Notes: generated from the sequence alone by a model not told the origin. 64,000 bases of DNA from Microbacterium sp. Leaf288 (GCF_001422925.1 NZ_LMNI01000010.1:186001-250000), one strand, 5' to 3'. Counted from the first letter of the stretch, positions 41,194 to 49,664 are shown. Made by a program: numbers and translations.

Positions 41194-42236
41194 AGCTCGC
41201 GCACCTTCTGCCTGCGGACGATCCAGATGAAGAACGGGGCGCCGACGAGCGCCGTGAGGATGCCGACCTCGATCTCGTCCGGGCGGGCGACGACCCGGCC
41301 GACGATGTCGGCGGCGACGAGCAGCACCGCCCCCGCGACCGCCGAGAACGGGAGCAGCCAGCGGTGGTCGGTGCCGACGAGCAGGCGGCACAGGTGCGGG
41401 ATGATCAGGCCCACGAAGGCGATGGGACCCGCGATCGCCACGGCCGCGCCGCACAGGATGACGGCGCCCGCCGACGCGATGAGCCGGGTGCGAAGGACGT
41501 GCTCGCCGAGGCCCGTCGCGACGTCGTCGCCGAGCGCGAGCGAGTTCATGCCGCGTGCGCAGACGAGGGTGATCACCGCGCCGACCGTCAGGATCGGCAG
41601 GATCGTCCCGATGCGATCCCAGGTCGCCCCGCCGACCCCGCCGATCTGCCAGAACCGGAAGGTCTCGAGCAGATCGACGCGGGGGAGGAGCACGGCGCTC
41701 ACGAGCGACATGAAGGCGGCCGAGGTCGCGGCACCCGCGAGCGCGAGCTTGAGCGGCGTCGCTCCGCCACGGCCGAGGGAGCCGACCGTGTAGACGAACA
41801 CGGCGGCGCCGCCGGCGCCGATGATCGAGGCGGCGATGAAGGCGTAGGGGTCCGACATGCCGAAGAACGCGATGCCGATGACGACCGCGAGTGCGGCGCC
41901 GCCGGAGATCCCGAGGATGCCGGGGTCTGCCAGCGGGTTGCGGGTCACCGCCTGCATGGCCGCGCCCGACATCGCCAGCGCCGCGCCGACGAGGATCGCG
42001 AGCAGGGTGCGGGGAACCCGGGCCACCACGGCGGCCTGTGCGACCCCGCTGGTGTCGCCGCCGAGGCCGGCGAGGATGTCGCTCAGCGCGACGTCGCGGA
42101 CGCCGAATGCCACGCTCGCGACGCAGAGCATCGCGAGCACCGCGAACGACACCGCGAGCCACGCCAGTCGCACCGCTGCCGGGCGCCGCAGGGTTGCGGC
42201 ATCCGGCAGCGGCGTACGCGTCTCGGTGACAGTCAC
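41190..42236 (-). CDS. Iron-siderophore ABC permease, first subunit (FecCD family)
   Basis: 348 residues, about ten helices. ARVPRTLLAILVGAALAMSGAAMQ is the FecCD signature; NPLADPGILGISGGAALAV and PDEIEVGILTALVGAPFFIW follow in the usual places. The GTG has AGGAG about nine bases upstream. It lies 20 bases after the binding-protein gene. Confidence 0.95.
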   Translation of the reverse strand: MTVTETRTPLPDAATLRRPAAVRLAWLAVSFAVLAMLCVASVAFGVRDVALSDILAGLGGDTSGVAQAAVVARVPRTLLAILVGAALAMSGAAMQAVTRNPLADPGILGISGGAALAVVIGIAFFGMSDPYAFIAASIIGAGGAAVFVYTVGSLGRGGATPLKLALAGAATSAAFMSLVSAVLLPRVDLLETFRFWQIGGVGGATWDRIGTILPILTVGAVITLVCARGMNSLALGDDVATGLGEHVLRTRLIASAGAVILCGAAVAIAGPIAFVGLIIPHLCRLLVGTDHRWLLPFSAVAGAVLLVAADIVGRVVARPDEIEVGILTALVGAPFFIWIVRRQKVREL

Positions 42237-42256
42237 CCGATCGAGCTCCTGGCCTG

Positions 42257-43291
42257 TCAGTCGGCCGTGAGGGCGTCGTTGAGCAGCGCGAAGTACTCGT
42301 CGACGCCCCAGCCGATCGACAGCGGAGACGGGTTGGCCGAGGCGGCGAGCGGGGTCGCCTCCTCGAGGATCGCGATGCGGCCCTCGGCGATCGCCGGGAT
42401 CTGCGACAGCAGCGGGTCCGCCTGCAGCTGCGCGATGATCGAGCCGCTCGCGTCGCCGTAGGTGACGAACACGTCGACGTCGGCGAAGCGGTCGGCCTGC
42501 TCGGCGCTCACGGCGGTGTAGAACTGCACGCCGTCCGACTCCTCCTCGACGACGGCCGGCAGCGGGAAGCCGAGGCCCTCGAGGAAGCCGGGGCGCGTGT
42601 CGAGGCTCGTGTAGAAGCCGATCTGGCTGAAGTCCGACGGGTCGATGTACGAGAAGAGCACGCGCGAGTCGGCGAGCTCGGGGTAGTTCGCGAGCGCCGC
42701 GTCGACCTCGCCGTGCAGCTCCTCGATGAGGGCGTCCCCCTCCGCCGCGAGGCCGAGCGCCTGCGAGTTGAGACGGATCATGTCCTCGTACGACGTGCCC
42801 CACGCGACTTCGGGGTACGCGACCACGGGCGCGATCTTCGAGAGGGTGTCGTACTCCTCCTGCGTGAGGCCGGAGTACGCGGCGAGGATGACGTCGGGCT
42901 GCGTGTCGGCGACCGCCTCGAAGTCGATGCCGTCGGTCTCGTCGAAGAGGACCGGCGTGTCGGCGCCGAGCTCTTCCAGCTTGTCCTCGACCCAGGGCAG
43001 CACGCCGTCGCCGTCATCGTCGCCCCACGTGACCTCGGCCATGCCGACGGGCACGACACCCAGCGCGATCGGCACCTCCTGGTTCGACCACGCGACGGTG
43101 GCGACGCGCTCGGGCTGGGACTCGATGACCGTCTCGCCGTACGCGTGCTCGATCGTGACCGGGAAGCCGGCTCCGGAAGCGGCGTCGGCGGTGTCGCCGG
43201 TGCTGTCGGCGGTCGCGCTCGCGCACCCGGCGAGGGCGATCGCGGCGGCGGCGAGCATCGCGGTGGCGGCTGCGGGGCGGTTGAGGCGCAC
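42257..43291 (-). CDS. Iron-siderophore ABC transporter substrate-binding lipoprotein
   Basis: Captures ferric siderophore outside the membrane. 344 residues: signal peptide with lipobox LAGC (lipidated Cys23), then a helical-backbone two-lobe binding fold. The N-lobe begins VTIEHAYGETVIESQPERVATVAWSN in form, and DVILAAYSGLTQEEYDTLSKIAPVVAY crosses the hinge. It has Asp-rich loops (GDDDGDG). The GTG has ribosome site GGAGG. It is the first gene of a five-gene operon (binding protein, two permeases, ATPase, reductase) with two iron-box palindromes 20-70 bases upstream. No siderophore synthesis genes are nearby, so it may use siderophores made elsewhere. Confidence 0.95.
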   Translation of the reverse strand: MRLNRPAAATAMLAAAAIALAGCASATADSTGDTADAASGAGFPVTIEHAYGETVIESQPERVATVAWSNQEVPIALGVVPVGMAEVTWGDDDGDGVLPWVEDKLEELGADTPVLFDETDGIDFEAVADTQPDVILAAYSGLTQEEYDTLSKIAPVVAYPEVAWGTSYEDMIRLNSQALGLAAEGDALIEELHGEVDAALANYPELADSRVLFSYIDPSDFSQIGFYTSLDTRPGFLEGLGFPLPAVVEEESDGVQFYTAVSAEQADRFADVDVFVTYGDASGSIIAQLQADPLLSQIPAIAEGRIAILEEATPLAASANPSPLSIGWGVDEYFALLNDALTAD

Positions 43292-43310
43292 GGAATCCTC
43301 CGATGAGTTG

Positions 43311-43329
43311 TTAGGTAAGGGTGCCCTTA
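43311..43329. promoter_or_regulatory. DtxR/IdeR-type iron box 1
   Basis: TTAGGTAAGGGTGCCCTTA is a 19-base site close to the actinobacterial iron box TTAGGTTAGGCTAACCTAA, with both half-sites recognisable. It lies 20 bases before the binding-protein start, where a bound repressor would block transcription when iron is plentiful. Confidence 0.7.
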
Positions 43330-43336
43330 GCGAGGG

Positions 43337-43360
43337 CTGGGTAAGGCCAACCTTACCCAG
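43337..43360. promoter_or_regulatory. DtxR/IdeR-type iron box 2
   Basis: Arms CTGGGTAAGG (43337-43346) and CCTTACCCAG (43351-43360) are perfect 10-base complements around CCAA. The inner GGTAAGGCCAACCTTACC fits the iron-box pattern. It is tandem with box 1, centre to centre about 29 bases. Confidence 0.7.
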
Positions 43361-43405
43361 CCGTTTCCCAGATTGCGAATCCGTCGCGTCACGCTCCCGT
43401 GAACG

Positions 43406-43439
43406 CGAAAGCCCCCGGCCGTGCAGCCGGGGGCTTTCG
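43406..43439 (-). terminator. Hairpin terminator downstream of bioY
   Basis: A perfect 14-bp stem CGAAAGCCCCCGGC/GCCGGGGGCTTTCG with a six-base loop. A second stem (GAGACGGATGCCTCG with its complement, 43441-43473, three-base loop) precedes it in the bioY direction and overlaps the bioY stop. The two tandem hairpins insulate bioY from the divergent iron operon promoter. Confidence 0.7.
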
Positions 43440-43471
43440 AGAGACGGATGCCTCGGGTCGAGGCATCCGTC

Positions 43472-44119
43472 TCAGTTCTTGCTCTGGTCCGCCTTGCGGA
43501 CGAGCGCCCACGCGCCGGGGATGATCGCGGCAGCGAGGGCCGCCTTGATGAGGCCGCCCAGGATGAACGGGAGGAGGCCGACGGCGAGCAGCTCGCCGAA
43601 CGAGTAGTCCAGGCCCATCACGACGTTGAGGATGAAGGCCATGTACGGGATGCCGAACAGGAACGGCACGACGCTCGCGGCGGCGAAGCCGAGGAACGCG
43701 AGCCCGGGGCGGCGGTCCCACGCGCGCTCGGCGAACCAGCCGGCGACGAACGCCGAGAAGATGAAGCCGATCACGAACCCGAAGCTGGGCTTGCCGATCG
43801 CGGCGACGGTGCCGGTGAAGCCGGCGAAGACGGGGAGTCCCGCGAGGCCGACGAGCATGTAGGTCGTGAGGGCGGCCGCACCGCGCCACGCGCCGAGCGC
43901 GGCGCCGACGACGATGACACCCAGCGTCTGACCCGTGATCGGCACGGGCCACAGCGGGATCTCGACCTGGGCGAGGAGGGCGACGATGGTCGCGCCGGCG
44001 ATGACGAGTCCGGCATCGAGGGCGAACGCGCGAGCGCGCGAGGACGGTCGGGCGATGACGTCGGCGAGGACGCGACGCGTACCGGCGGAGGCGGTCGGAG
44101 CGGCGGCGATGGATGACAT
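43472..44119 (-). CDS. bioY: Biotin transporter BioY
   Basis: The substrate-binding membrane subunit (S component) of an energy-coupling-factor biotin importer. 215 residues with about six helices. PLWPVPITGQTLGVIVVGA is the BioY hallmark, and GSP-type LVGLAGLPVFAGFTGT follows. The start at 44119 is set by the -10 TAGGCT (minus strand, 44127-44132) seven bases upstream, i.e. leaderless. No EcfA/EcfT (BioM/BioN) genes adjoin it, so it uses shared ECF modules encoded elsewhere or works alone. I cannot see a BirA-type operator. Confidence 0.94.
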   Translation of the reverse strand: MSSIAAAPTASAGTRRVLADVIARPSSRARAFALDAGLVIAGATIVALLAQVEIPLWPVPITGQTLGVIVVGAALGAWRGAAALTTYMLVGLAGLPVFAGFTGTVAAIGKPSFGFVIGFIFSAFVAGWFAERAWDRRPGLAFLGFAAASVVPFLFGIPYMAFILNVVMGLDYSFGELLAVGLLPFILGGLIKAALAAAIIPGAWALVRKADQSKN

Positions 44120-44225
44120 GGGACTCAGCCTAGGGGGAGGTCGGAGCGGGTTCTTGGACGGGATCCACGAATGATCGGCCGATCCGCTGTCCGCCGGTGT
44201 TCCGGCGACGACCGAGCCGGGCCCG

Positions 44226-44231
44226 TATACT
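44226..44231 (+). promoter_or_regulatory. -10 of the ABC-F gene
   Basis: TATACT, a near-consensus -10, lies 56 bases before the GTG at 44288, giving a leader of about 50 bases. Confidence 0.5.
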
Positions 44232-44287
44232 GGGAGGCTGGCCGTTCGGCCACCTCCCCATCTCCATCGACGGATCGGACTTCCGCT

Positions 44288-45886
44288 GTGCTCGCCGTGC
44301 ACGACCTCGAGATCCGCGTGGGCGCCCGCGTGCTCATGTCGGACGTCTCCTTCCGCGTCTCGGACGGCGACAAGATCGGTCTCGTCGGCCGCAACGGCGC
44401 CGGCAAGACGACGCTGACCAAGGTCCTCGCGGGCGATCTCATCCCCGCGGACGGCAAGGTCGAGCGCTCCGGCGAACTGGGCTACCTGCCCCAGGACCCG
44501 CGCTCAGGCGACCCCGAGATGCTGGCGCGCACGCGCATCCTCGACGCACGCGGCCTCGGCTCGCTCGCGATCGGCATGCACGAGGCATCCCTTGCGATGG
44601 GTGACGACGACGAGGCGGTCGCCGCGAAGGCGATGCGCAGGTACGCGAATCTCACCGAGCGCTTCGAGGCGCTCGGCGGCTACGCGGCAGAGGCCGAGGC
44701 GGCGTCCATCGCCCACAACCTCTCGCTGCCCGACCGCATCCTCGATCAGCCGCTGAAGACCCTGTCGGGTGGCCAGCGTCGCCGCATCGAGCTTGCGCGC
44801 ATCCTGTTCTCGGACGCGCAGACGATGATCCTCGACGAGCCGACGAACCACCTCGACGCCGACAGCGTCGTGTGGCTGCGCGAGTTCCTCAAGGGCTACA
44901 AGGGCGGGCTCATCGTGATCTCGCACGACGTGGAGCTCGTCGGCGAGACGGTCAACCGCGTCTTCTACCTCGACGCGAACCGCCAGGTCATCGACGTCTA
45001 CAACATGAACTGGAAGAACTACCTGCGCCAGCGGGTGGCCGACGAGGAGCGCCGCAAGAAGGAGCGCGCCAACGTCGAGAAGAAGGCCACCGTCCTGCAG
45101 CAGCAGGCGGCCCGGTTCGGCGCCAAGGCGTCGAAGGCCGCCGCGGCCCACCAGATGGTGGCGCGCGCCGAGAAGATGCTCGCGGGCCTCGACGAGGTGC
45201 GCCAGGAGGAGCGGGTGGCGAAGCTGCGCTTCCCGAAGCCCGCTCCCTGCGGCAAGACGCCGCTCATGGCCTCGGGCCTGTCGAAGTCCTACGGCTCGCT
45301 CGAGATCTTCACGGATGTGGACCTCGCGATCGACCGCGGCTCGAAGGTCGTGATCCTCGGCCTCAACGGTGCCGGAAAGACGACGCTGCTGCGCATCCTC
45401 GCGGGCGTCGACCAGCCCGACACCGGACAGCTCGAGCCCGGTCACGGTCTCAAGATCGGCTACTACGCGCAGGAGCACGAGAACCTCGACGTGTCGCGCT
45501 CGGTGCTCGAGAACATGATGTCGGCGGCGCCCGACATCACCGCCACCGACGCGCGCAAGGTGCTGGGGTCCTTCCTGTTCACCGGGGATGACGTGCTGAA
45601 GCCCGCCGGCGTGCTCTCCGGCGGCGAGAAGACGCGGCTGTCGCTTGCGACCCTCGTCGTGTCGTCGGCGAACATGCTGCTGCTCGACGAGCCCACGAAC
45701 AACCTCGACCCCGCGTCGCGCGAGGAGATCCTCGGTGCGCTCGCCCACTACGAGGGCGCGGTGGTGCTCGTGTCGCACGACGAAGGTGCCGTCGAGGCGC
45801 TCAACCCCGAGCGCGTTCTCATCCTCCCCGACGGCGTCGAAGACATCTGGGGTCGCGACTACGCGGACCTCGTGTCGCTCGCGTAG
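44288..45886 (+). CDS. ABC-F family ribosome-associated ATPase
   Basis: A soluble protein with two ABC modules and no membrane domain, of the group that acts on ribosomes (translation quality control or antibiotic protection). 532 residues: Walker A GRNGAGKTT (34-42) and GLNGAGKTT, signatures LSGGQRRR and LSGGEKTR, and Walker B MILDEPTNHLD and LLLDEPTNNLD. The linker between the modules is helical and charged (about 240-330, RRKKERANVEKK), as in ABC-F proteins. It has no long C-terminal extension. A housekeeping EttA-like role is more likely than resistance, but the sequence cannot settle this. Confidence 0.93.
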   Translation: MLAVHDLEIRVGARVLMSDVSFRVSDGDKIGLVGRNGAGKTTLTKVLAGDLIPADGKVERSGELGYLPQDPRSGDPEMLARTRILDARGLGSLAIGMHEASLAMGDDDEAVAAKAMRRYANLTERFEALGGYAAEAEAASIAHNLSLPDRILDQPLKTLSGGQRRRIELARILFSDAQTMILDEPTNHLDADSVVWLREFLKGYKGGLIVISHDVELVGETVNRVFYLDANRQVIDVYNMNWKNYLRQRVADEERRKKERANVEKKATVLQQQAARFGAKASKAAAAHQMVARAEKMLAGLDEVRQEERVAKLRFPKPAPCGKTPLMASGLSKSYGSLEIFTDVDLAIDRGSKVVILGLNGAGKTTLLRILAGVDQPDTGQLEPGHGLKIGYYAQEHENLDVSRSVLENMMSAAPDITATDARKVLGSFLFTGDDVLKPAGVLSGGEKTRLSLATLVVSSANMLLLDEPTNNLDPASREEILGALAHYEGAVVLVSHDEGAVEALNPERVLILPDGVEDIWGRDYADLVSLA

Positions 45887-45921
45887 CGCGTCGGCAACGC
45901 GCACAGCGGCGGAGGCCTTGC

Positions 45922-45961
45922 GCGACACGCGGCAAACGGATGCCTCGACCCGGCGTGTCGC
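45922..45961. terminator. Possible terminator between ABC-F gene and SURF1 gene
   Basis: GCGACACGC (45922-45930) pairs with GCGTGTCGC (45953-45961) around a 22-base loop in the gap between two convergent genes. The long loop makes it weaker than the other terminators here. Confidence 0.35.
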
Positions 45962-45988
45962 CGAAGAACTCCGATCCTGTGCTCGGGG

Positions 45989-46882
45989 TCAGCGGCCGGC
46001 GGCGTCGAGCAGCGCGTCCTCGTCCTCCGCGTCGCGGTCGCGGCGACGGCGCGGTGCCGGCGGCGCGGTGGCCGGGGCATCCGTTCCGCCTGCCTCCGAC
46101 GGGGCGTCCTCCGCATCCTCGCGACGGTGGCGGCGCTCGGTGCGGATGACATAGCCGATGAAGACGAATCCCATCACCGCGAACAGGATCCACTGGATCG
46201 CGTACGAGAGATGGGGCCCGGGGTCCTCGGACGGGGGCTCGAGGGCGCTCGGCGCGGTCGCCGGGGCCGGGTCCTCCGACACCATGACGCCGTAGGCGCT
46301 CCGCTCGAAGGCCTCGCGCGCGGTGGGCGAGATCGTATCGGCGATGAGGCCGAGATTGATCGTGGGGACCTGTCCCTCGGGCGCCGAGCGACCCGACGAG
46401 GGCAGGGGCTCGCCCGGGCGCAGGCGCACGACCACGGTCGCCTCGCCGGACGGGGGAGCCGGGATCGCGTCGGGGACGGGCTGGTCCTGGCCCGGCGGCA
46501 CCCAGCCGCGGTCGACCAGCAGCACGCGGCCGTCGTCGAGGCGGAAGGGCACGAGCACCTCGAAGGCCGAGGTTCCGCCGTGCGGGCGGTTGCGCACCAG
46601 GAGCTGTTCGTCGGTCAGGTACGTCCCGGTGAGGGTCACCGGGTGCCATTCGTCACCGGGCGAGAAATCGCCGCCGGCAGGGAGGAGCTCGGCCAACGGC
46701 ACCGGGACGGCGTCGTAGTTCTCGGCGACGAGCGCGAGCTGTCCGGAGCGCTCCTGGTTGCGCGTGAACTGCCAGTTCGACAGGAAAGCGCACGCGATCG
46801 CGAACACGACCGCGAGGGCGATGTAGATCGCCCAGCGGCCCGCGCGGGGCAGGCTCTGCATGCTCACGGAGCGGGGGCTCAT
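45989..46882 (-). CDS. SURF1-family cytochrome oxidase assembly protein
   Basis: A membrane protein that helps insert heme into cytochrome c oxidase. 297 residues: one helix near 18-38 (WAIYIALAVVFAIACAFLSNWQ) and one near 235-256, with the external domain between them. NWQFTRNQ..., VRNRPHGGTSAFEVLVPFRL and VDRGWVPPG are SURF1 hallmarks. A cytoplasmic tail of about 40 charged Arg/Asp/Ala-rich residues follows the second helix. The ATG overlaps the stop of the upstream small gene. It fits with ctaA/ctaB elsewhere in the window. Confidence 0.92.
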   Translation of the reverse strand: MSPRSVSMQSLPRAGRWAIYIALAVVFAIACAFLSNWQFTRNQERSGQLALVAENYDAVPVPLAELLPAGGDFSPGDEWHPVTLTGTYLTDEQLLVRNRPHGGTSAFEVLVPFRLDDGRVLLVDRGWVPPGQDQPVPDAIPAPPSGEATVVVRLRPGEPLPSSGRSAPEGQVPTINLGLIADTISPTAREAFERSAYGVMVSEDPAPATAPSALEPPSEDPGPHLSYAIQWILFAVMGFVFIGYVIRTERRHRREDAEDAPSEAGGTDAPATAPPAPRRRRDRDAEDEDALLDAAGR

Positions 46883-47109
46883 CGGGCGGCCTCCGTCGGG
46901 GTGAGCGGGGCGACCCCCACCGGGAAGTCGCGTGCGGCGAGGAACTCGCGGAGGTACCCTACGTGCTCGTCGCACGCCACCCAGGTCTTGTGGCGGTCCT
47001 CCCCGTGGATGCGGGGATTGCGCCAGTCGATGCGCCAGCGAGCGGCGGCGCGGCAACCTGCGCGCGAGCAGACCGCGTCGGCGACCTGGTCGGGTCCGGC
47101 GTCGCTCAT
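46879..47109 (-). CDS. Small Cys/His protein, unknown function
   Basis: 76 residues. CSRAGCRAAARWRIDWRNPRIHG is followed by KTWVACDEHVGYLREFLAARDFPV, giving Cys-x4-Cys and Cys-x2-His pairs that look like a zinc site. I recognise this as a conserved actinobacterial hypothetical, without a known role. It overlaps both neighbours by four bases (ATGA at each end), so it is co-translated with the DUF3099 and SURF1 genes. Confidence 0.8.
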   Translation of the reverse strand: MSDAGPDQVADAVCSRAGCRAAARWRIDWRNPRIHGEDRHKTWVACDEHVGYLREFLAARDFPVGVAPLTPTEAAR

Positions 47110-47495
47110 GCGGTCGGGTCCGCCTCGTCGGTGGGCTTGTCGTCCGTGCGCTCGTCGTCCGCCGGGATCGCCCGGGTCTCCTCGATGCGGATCACCGGGG
47201 TTCCGGTCGCAGCCGTCGTGGGTGCGGCGGGCAGCGCGGGCTCGGGATCCTCGCGGCGGTTGCGCCGCGCCTCCTGACCGACGTTCGCGGAGACGACCGC
47301 GATGTACGGCAGGAAGATCGCCGCGGCGCCGAAGAGCCACGTGTACCAGCCGTACGGCGTGATGACCACCATGAGGATGAAGCACGCGACGCGGATGCCC
47401 ATCGTGATCAGGTAGCGGGTCGAGCGCGCGTCGACGTCGTCGCGCGGGGAACGCGGCAGGGATGTCGCCGACGGGGCGTGGCTCGAACTCTTCAC
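47106..47495 (-). CDS. DUF3099-like membrane protein
   Basis: 129 residues with two adjoining transmembrane helices (about 33-53 and 57-75), a basic segment (EARRNRRED) and an acidic, Thr-rich C-terminal tail. It resembles the DUF3099 family of actinobacteria, whose function is not known to me. GTG at 47495 is chosen. A -10-like TACCCT (minus strand, 47505-47510) lies nine bases upstream, so the leader would be a few bases at most. It heads a three-gene overlapping unit with the Cys/His protein and SURF1. Confidence 0.78.
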   Translation of the reverse strand: MKSSSHAPSATSLPRSPRDDVDARSTRYLITMGIRVACFILMVVITPYGWYTWLFGAAAIFLPYIAVVSANVGQEARRNRREDPEPALPAAPTTAATGTPVIRIEETRAIPADDERTDDKPTDEADPTA

Positions 47496-47530
47496 GGTAC
47501 TTCCAGGGTACGCCGGTTGCACCGCGTGAT

Positions 47531-47555
47531 CGCCCCGGGAACGGGTCCCGGGGCG
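47531..47555 (-). terminator. Hairpin terminator after the DUF4190 gene
   Basis: A 10-bp stem CGCCCCGGGA/TCCCGGGGCG with a five-base loop, eight bases after the stop of the minus-strand DUF4190 gene. Confidence 0.6.
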
Positions 47556-47562
47556 AGCGGTT

Positions 47563-48027
47563 TCAGGAGTACGTGCCGTACTGCCCGTACATCCCCACGA
47601 GGAAGGAGAAGAACAGGATCGCCGCGATGGTCCCGAGGATCGCGAGCCCCAGTCCCACCCAGCCGACGATGGTGCCGGCCAAGGCCATTCCGCGCCCCTG
47701 CTCGCCGTTCGTCTTGAGCTGGTTGAGCGACATGTGGCCGGTGATCACGCCCACGACCGAGCCGATGAACGGCAGGATGACGAAGGCCGAGATCGACGCG
47801 ATGAGCGACACGATCGCCAGCGTGTTCGTCTTCGCGGGCGCGCCGTAGCCGTACGCGGGGGCTGCGCCGTACGCGGGAGCGGAGCCGTATGCCGGAGTGG
47901 CGCCGTAGGCGGGCGCGCTGCCCGCGGGCGAGCCGTAGGCGGGCGGGGGATAGGCCCCCTGTGCGGGCGGAACCGGCGGGTACGAGCCCGGCTCCGGTGC
48001 GGGGTTCTGCGGGGTGTTGTCGCTCAC
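47563..48027 (-). CDS. DUF4190-type membrane protein with Tyr/Pro/Gly/Ala-rich N-terminus
   Basis: 154 residues. The first 65 are low complexity, with six APAYG-type repeats and PPAYG/PPVPP elements. Two helices follow (about 70-92 and 113-140), with GHMSLNQLKTNGEQGRGMALAGTIVGW between them, the DUF4190 signature. Such proteins are common in actinobacteria and lack an assigned function. The GTG start has GAAAGG nine bases upstream. It is divergent from the FabG-like gene, 128 bases apart. Confidence 0.85.
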   Translation of the reverse strand: MSDNTPQNPAPEPGSYPPVPPAQGAYPPPAYGSPAGSAPAYGATPAYGSAPAYGAAPAYGYGAPAKTNTLAIVSLIASISAFVILPFIGSVVGVITGHMSLNQLKTNGEQGRGMALAGTIVGWVGLGLAILGTIAAILFFSFLVGMYGQYGTYS

Positions 48028-48114
48028 GGGGCGGCCTTTCTTCGATGTCTGGGACCAGAGTCCCAGCGCCGCGGCGGGGGTGTCAAACACGCCGGCCGAT
48101 CGGGGCGCCGCCGG

Positions 48115-48120
48115 TAGGCT
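48115..48120 (+). promoter_or_regulatory. -10 of the FabG-like gene
   Basis: TAGGCT, with the start expected near 48127. The leader would be about 29 bases and contains a GGGAG ribosome site before the ATG. Confidence 0.5.
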
Positions 48121-48155
48121 GGTGCGGATCCGCCACAACCCCCGGGAGTGCCACC

Positions 48156-48866
48156 ATGTCCACCGATCGCGTCGTCCTCGTCACCGGCGGAAACCGCGGC
48201 ATCGGCCGCGCCATCGCGGAGCGCTTCGTCGCCGAGGGCTACAAGGTCGCCGTCACCGCGCGCTCCGGCGAGGGACCCGAGGGCACCCTCACCGTGCGGG
48301 CGGATGTGACGGATGCCGCCGCCGTCGACGCCGCCTTCACCGAGGTGGAGAACACGCTGGGCCCGGTCGAGATCGTCGTCGCGAACGCCGGCATCACGAA
48401 GGACACCCTCCTGCTGCGCATGACCGAGGACGACTTCGACAGCGTCGTCTCGACCAACCTCGGCGGCGCATTCCGCGTCGTCAAGCGCGCCTCCAAGGGG
48501 ATGCTGCGCGCCCGCTGGGGCCGCGTCGTGCTGATCTCGAGCGTCGTCGGGCTGTACGGCTCGGCCGGTCAGATCAACTACGCCGCCTCGAAGAGCGCCC
48601 TCGTCGGGTTCGCGCGCTCGCTCACCCGTGAGCTCGGAGCCCGCGGCATCACGGCGAACGTCGTGGCCCCCGGCTTCATCGAGACCGACATGACGGCCGA
48701 GCTCTCGGACGACACGCAGGCCGAGTACAAGAAGAACATCCCCGCCGGGCGCTTCGCGTCCCCCGACGAGGTGGCCGGCGTCGTGACGTGGATCGCCTCG
48801 GACGACGCGGCCTACATCTCCGGCGCCGTGATCCCGGTCGACGGCGGCCTCGGCATGGGGCACTGA
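48156..48866 (+). CDS. 3-oxoacyl-ACP reductase-like SDR (FabG/FabG1 type)
   Basis: A 236-residue short-chain dehydrogenase/reductase. Cofactor motif TGGNRGIG at 10-17; catalytic Ser129, Tyr142 and Lys146; C-terminal VIPVDGGLGMGH. The NAGITKDTLLLRMTEDDF segment is characteristic of true FabG enzymes, which reduce 3-oxoacyl-ACP with NADPH in fatty acid synthesis. It resembles mycobacterial FabG1 (MabA). No inhA-like enoyl reductase follows, and it appears monocistronic, so a secondary reductase role cannot be excluded. Confidence 0.9.
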   Translation: MSTDRVVLVTGGNRGIGRAIAERFVAEGYKVAVTARSGEGPEGTLTVRADVTDAAAVDAAFTEVENTLGPVEIVVANAGITKDTLLLRMTEDDFDSVVSTNLGGAFRVVKRASKGMLRARWGRVVLISSVVGLYGSAGQINYAASKSALVGFARSLTRELGARGITANVVAPGFIETDMTAELSDDTQAEYKKNIPAGRFASPDEVAGVVTWIASDDAAYISGAVIPVDGGLGMGH

Positions 48867-48895
48867 CCGCAGCACTCCGCGCGACGTCGGCGTTC

Positions 48896-49603
48896 TCAGG
48901 CGATCGCCTGCAGGATCGCCTCGGCGACGGCGCCGGGCCGTGAGAACTGCGGCCAGTGGCCGGTCGCGTCTCCGGGGGAACCGAGCTCGATGATGTCGAG
49001 GTGCTCGAGGGCGGCGAGTTCGGCCGCCCAGGGCGGTGCTGCCGCGATGATCTCGCGGATCTGCGCCTCCGCCACCGTGCCGGTGATCATCGTCGCCGGA
49101 ACGGCGCGCCGCCGCTCGTCGGTGAGCCGGATCGGATCGGTCGGCACCCGCTCAGGCACTGACTTCGCGCGTGCCGCGGCCTCCGCCCGCGCCTGCGGGT
49201 CGAGGTCGGCGATGTCGGGCTCGTCGAAGAAGTCCCAGCCGGGAAAAGGGATGACACCGTCGACGACGGGGAACTCGGAGATGGAGCCGCCGTCGCCGGG
49301 AGGGAACGTGTCGAGGAAGACGACCCGGGCGACCCGGTCGGGCCGCGCATCGACGGCGCCGTAGGCGACGTTGCCCCCGCCCGAATGACCGACGAGCACG
49401 ACAGGGCCGTCGAGCCGATCGATCTGCGCGACCGTCGTGGCGATCCAGTCGGCGATGCCGATGCCCGCGGACTCCGTGGCGGAGGCGCCGACCCCCGGCA
49501 TGGTGAGCGCGTGCGTGCGGTGGCCGGCGGCTTCGAGGGCGGGGTCGACGTCGCCCCACGACGACGCGTCGAGCCACAGCCCGGGAACGAGGATGATGTG
49601 CAT
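48896..49603 (-). CDS. Alpha/beta hydrolase
   Basis: A 235-residue hydrolase with the nucleophile elbow GHSGG (Ser in VVLVGHSGGGN), an oxyanion VPGLW near the N-terminus and a final histidine in ATGHWPQF. Proteins of this shape are esterases or salicylate-hydrolase-like enzymes; the substrate cannot be read. A -10 TAGCGT on the minus strand (49610-49615) lies six bases before the ATG, a leaderless start. It is convergent with the FabG-like gene. Confidence 0.88.
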   Translation of the reverse strand: MHIILVPGLWLDASSWGDVDPALEAAGHRTHALTMPGVGASATESAGIGIADWIATTVAQIDRLDGPVVLVGHSGGGNVAYGAVDARPDRVARVVFLDTFPPGDGGSISEFPVVDGVIPFPGWDFFDEPDIADLDPQARAEAAARAKSVPERVPTDPIRLTDERRRAVPATMITGTVAEAQIREIIAAAPPWAAELAALEHLDIIELGSPGDATGHWPQFSRPGAVAEAILQAIA

Positions 49604-49664
49604 GCTCCGACGCTACCGACGGCGCCCGACATCGGAACAGCCCCGCCTGGGGCGACGAGCGCGA

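Noticed and set aside
44288..45886. ABC-F antibiotic-resistance protein
   Set aside because: There is no long interdomain arm or resistance-gene context; housekeeping EttA/Uup-like members look the same in sequence.
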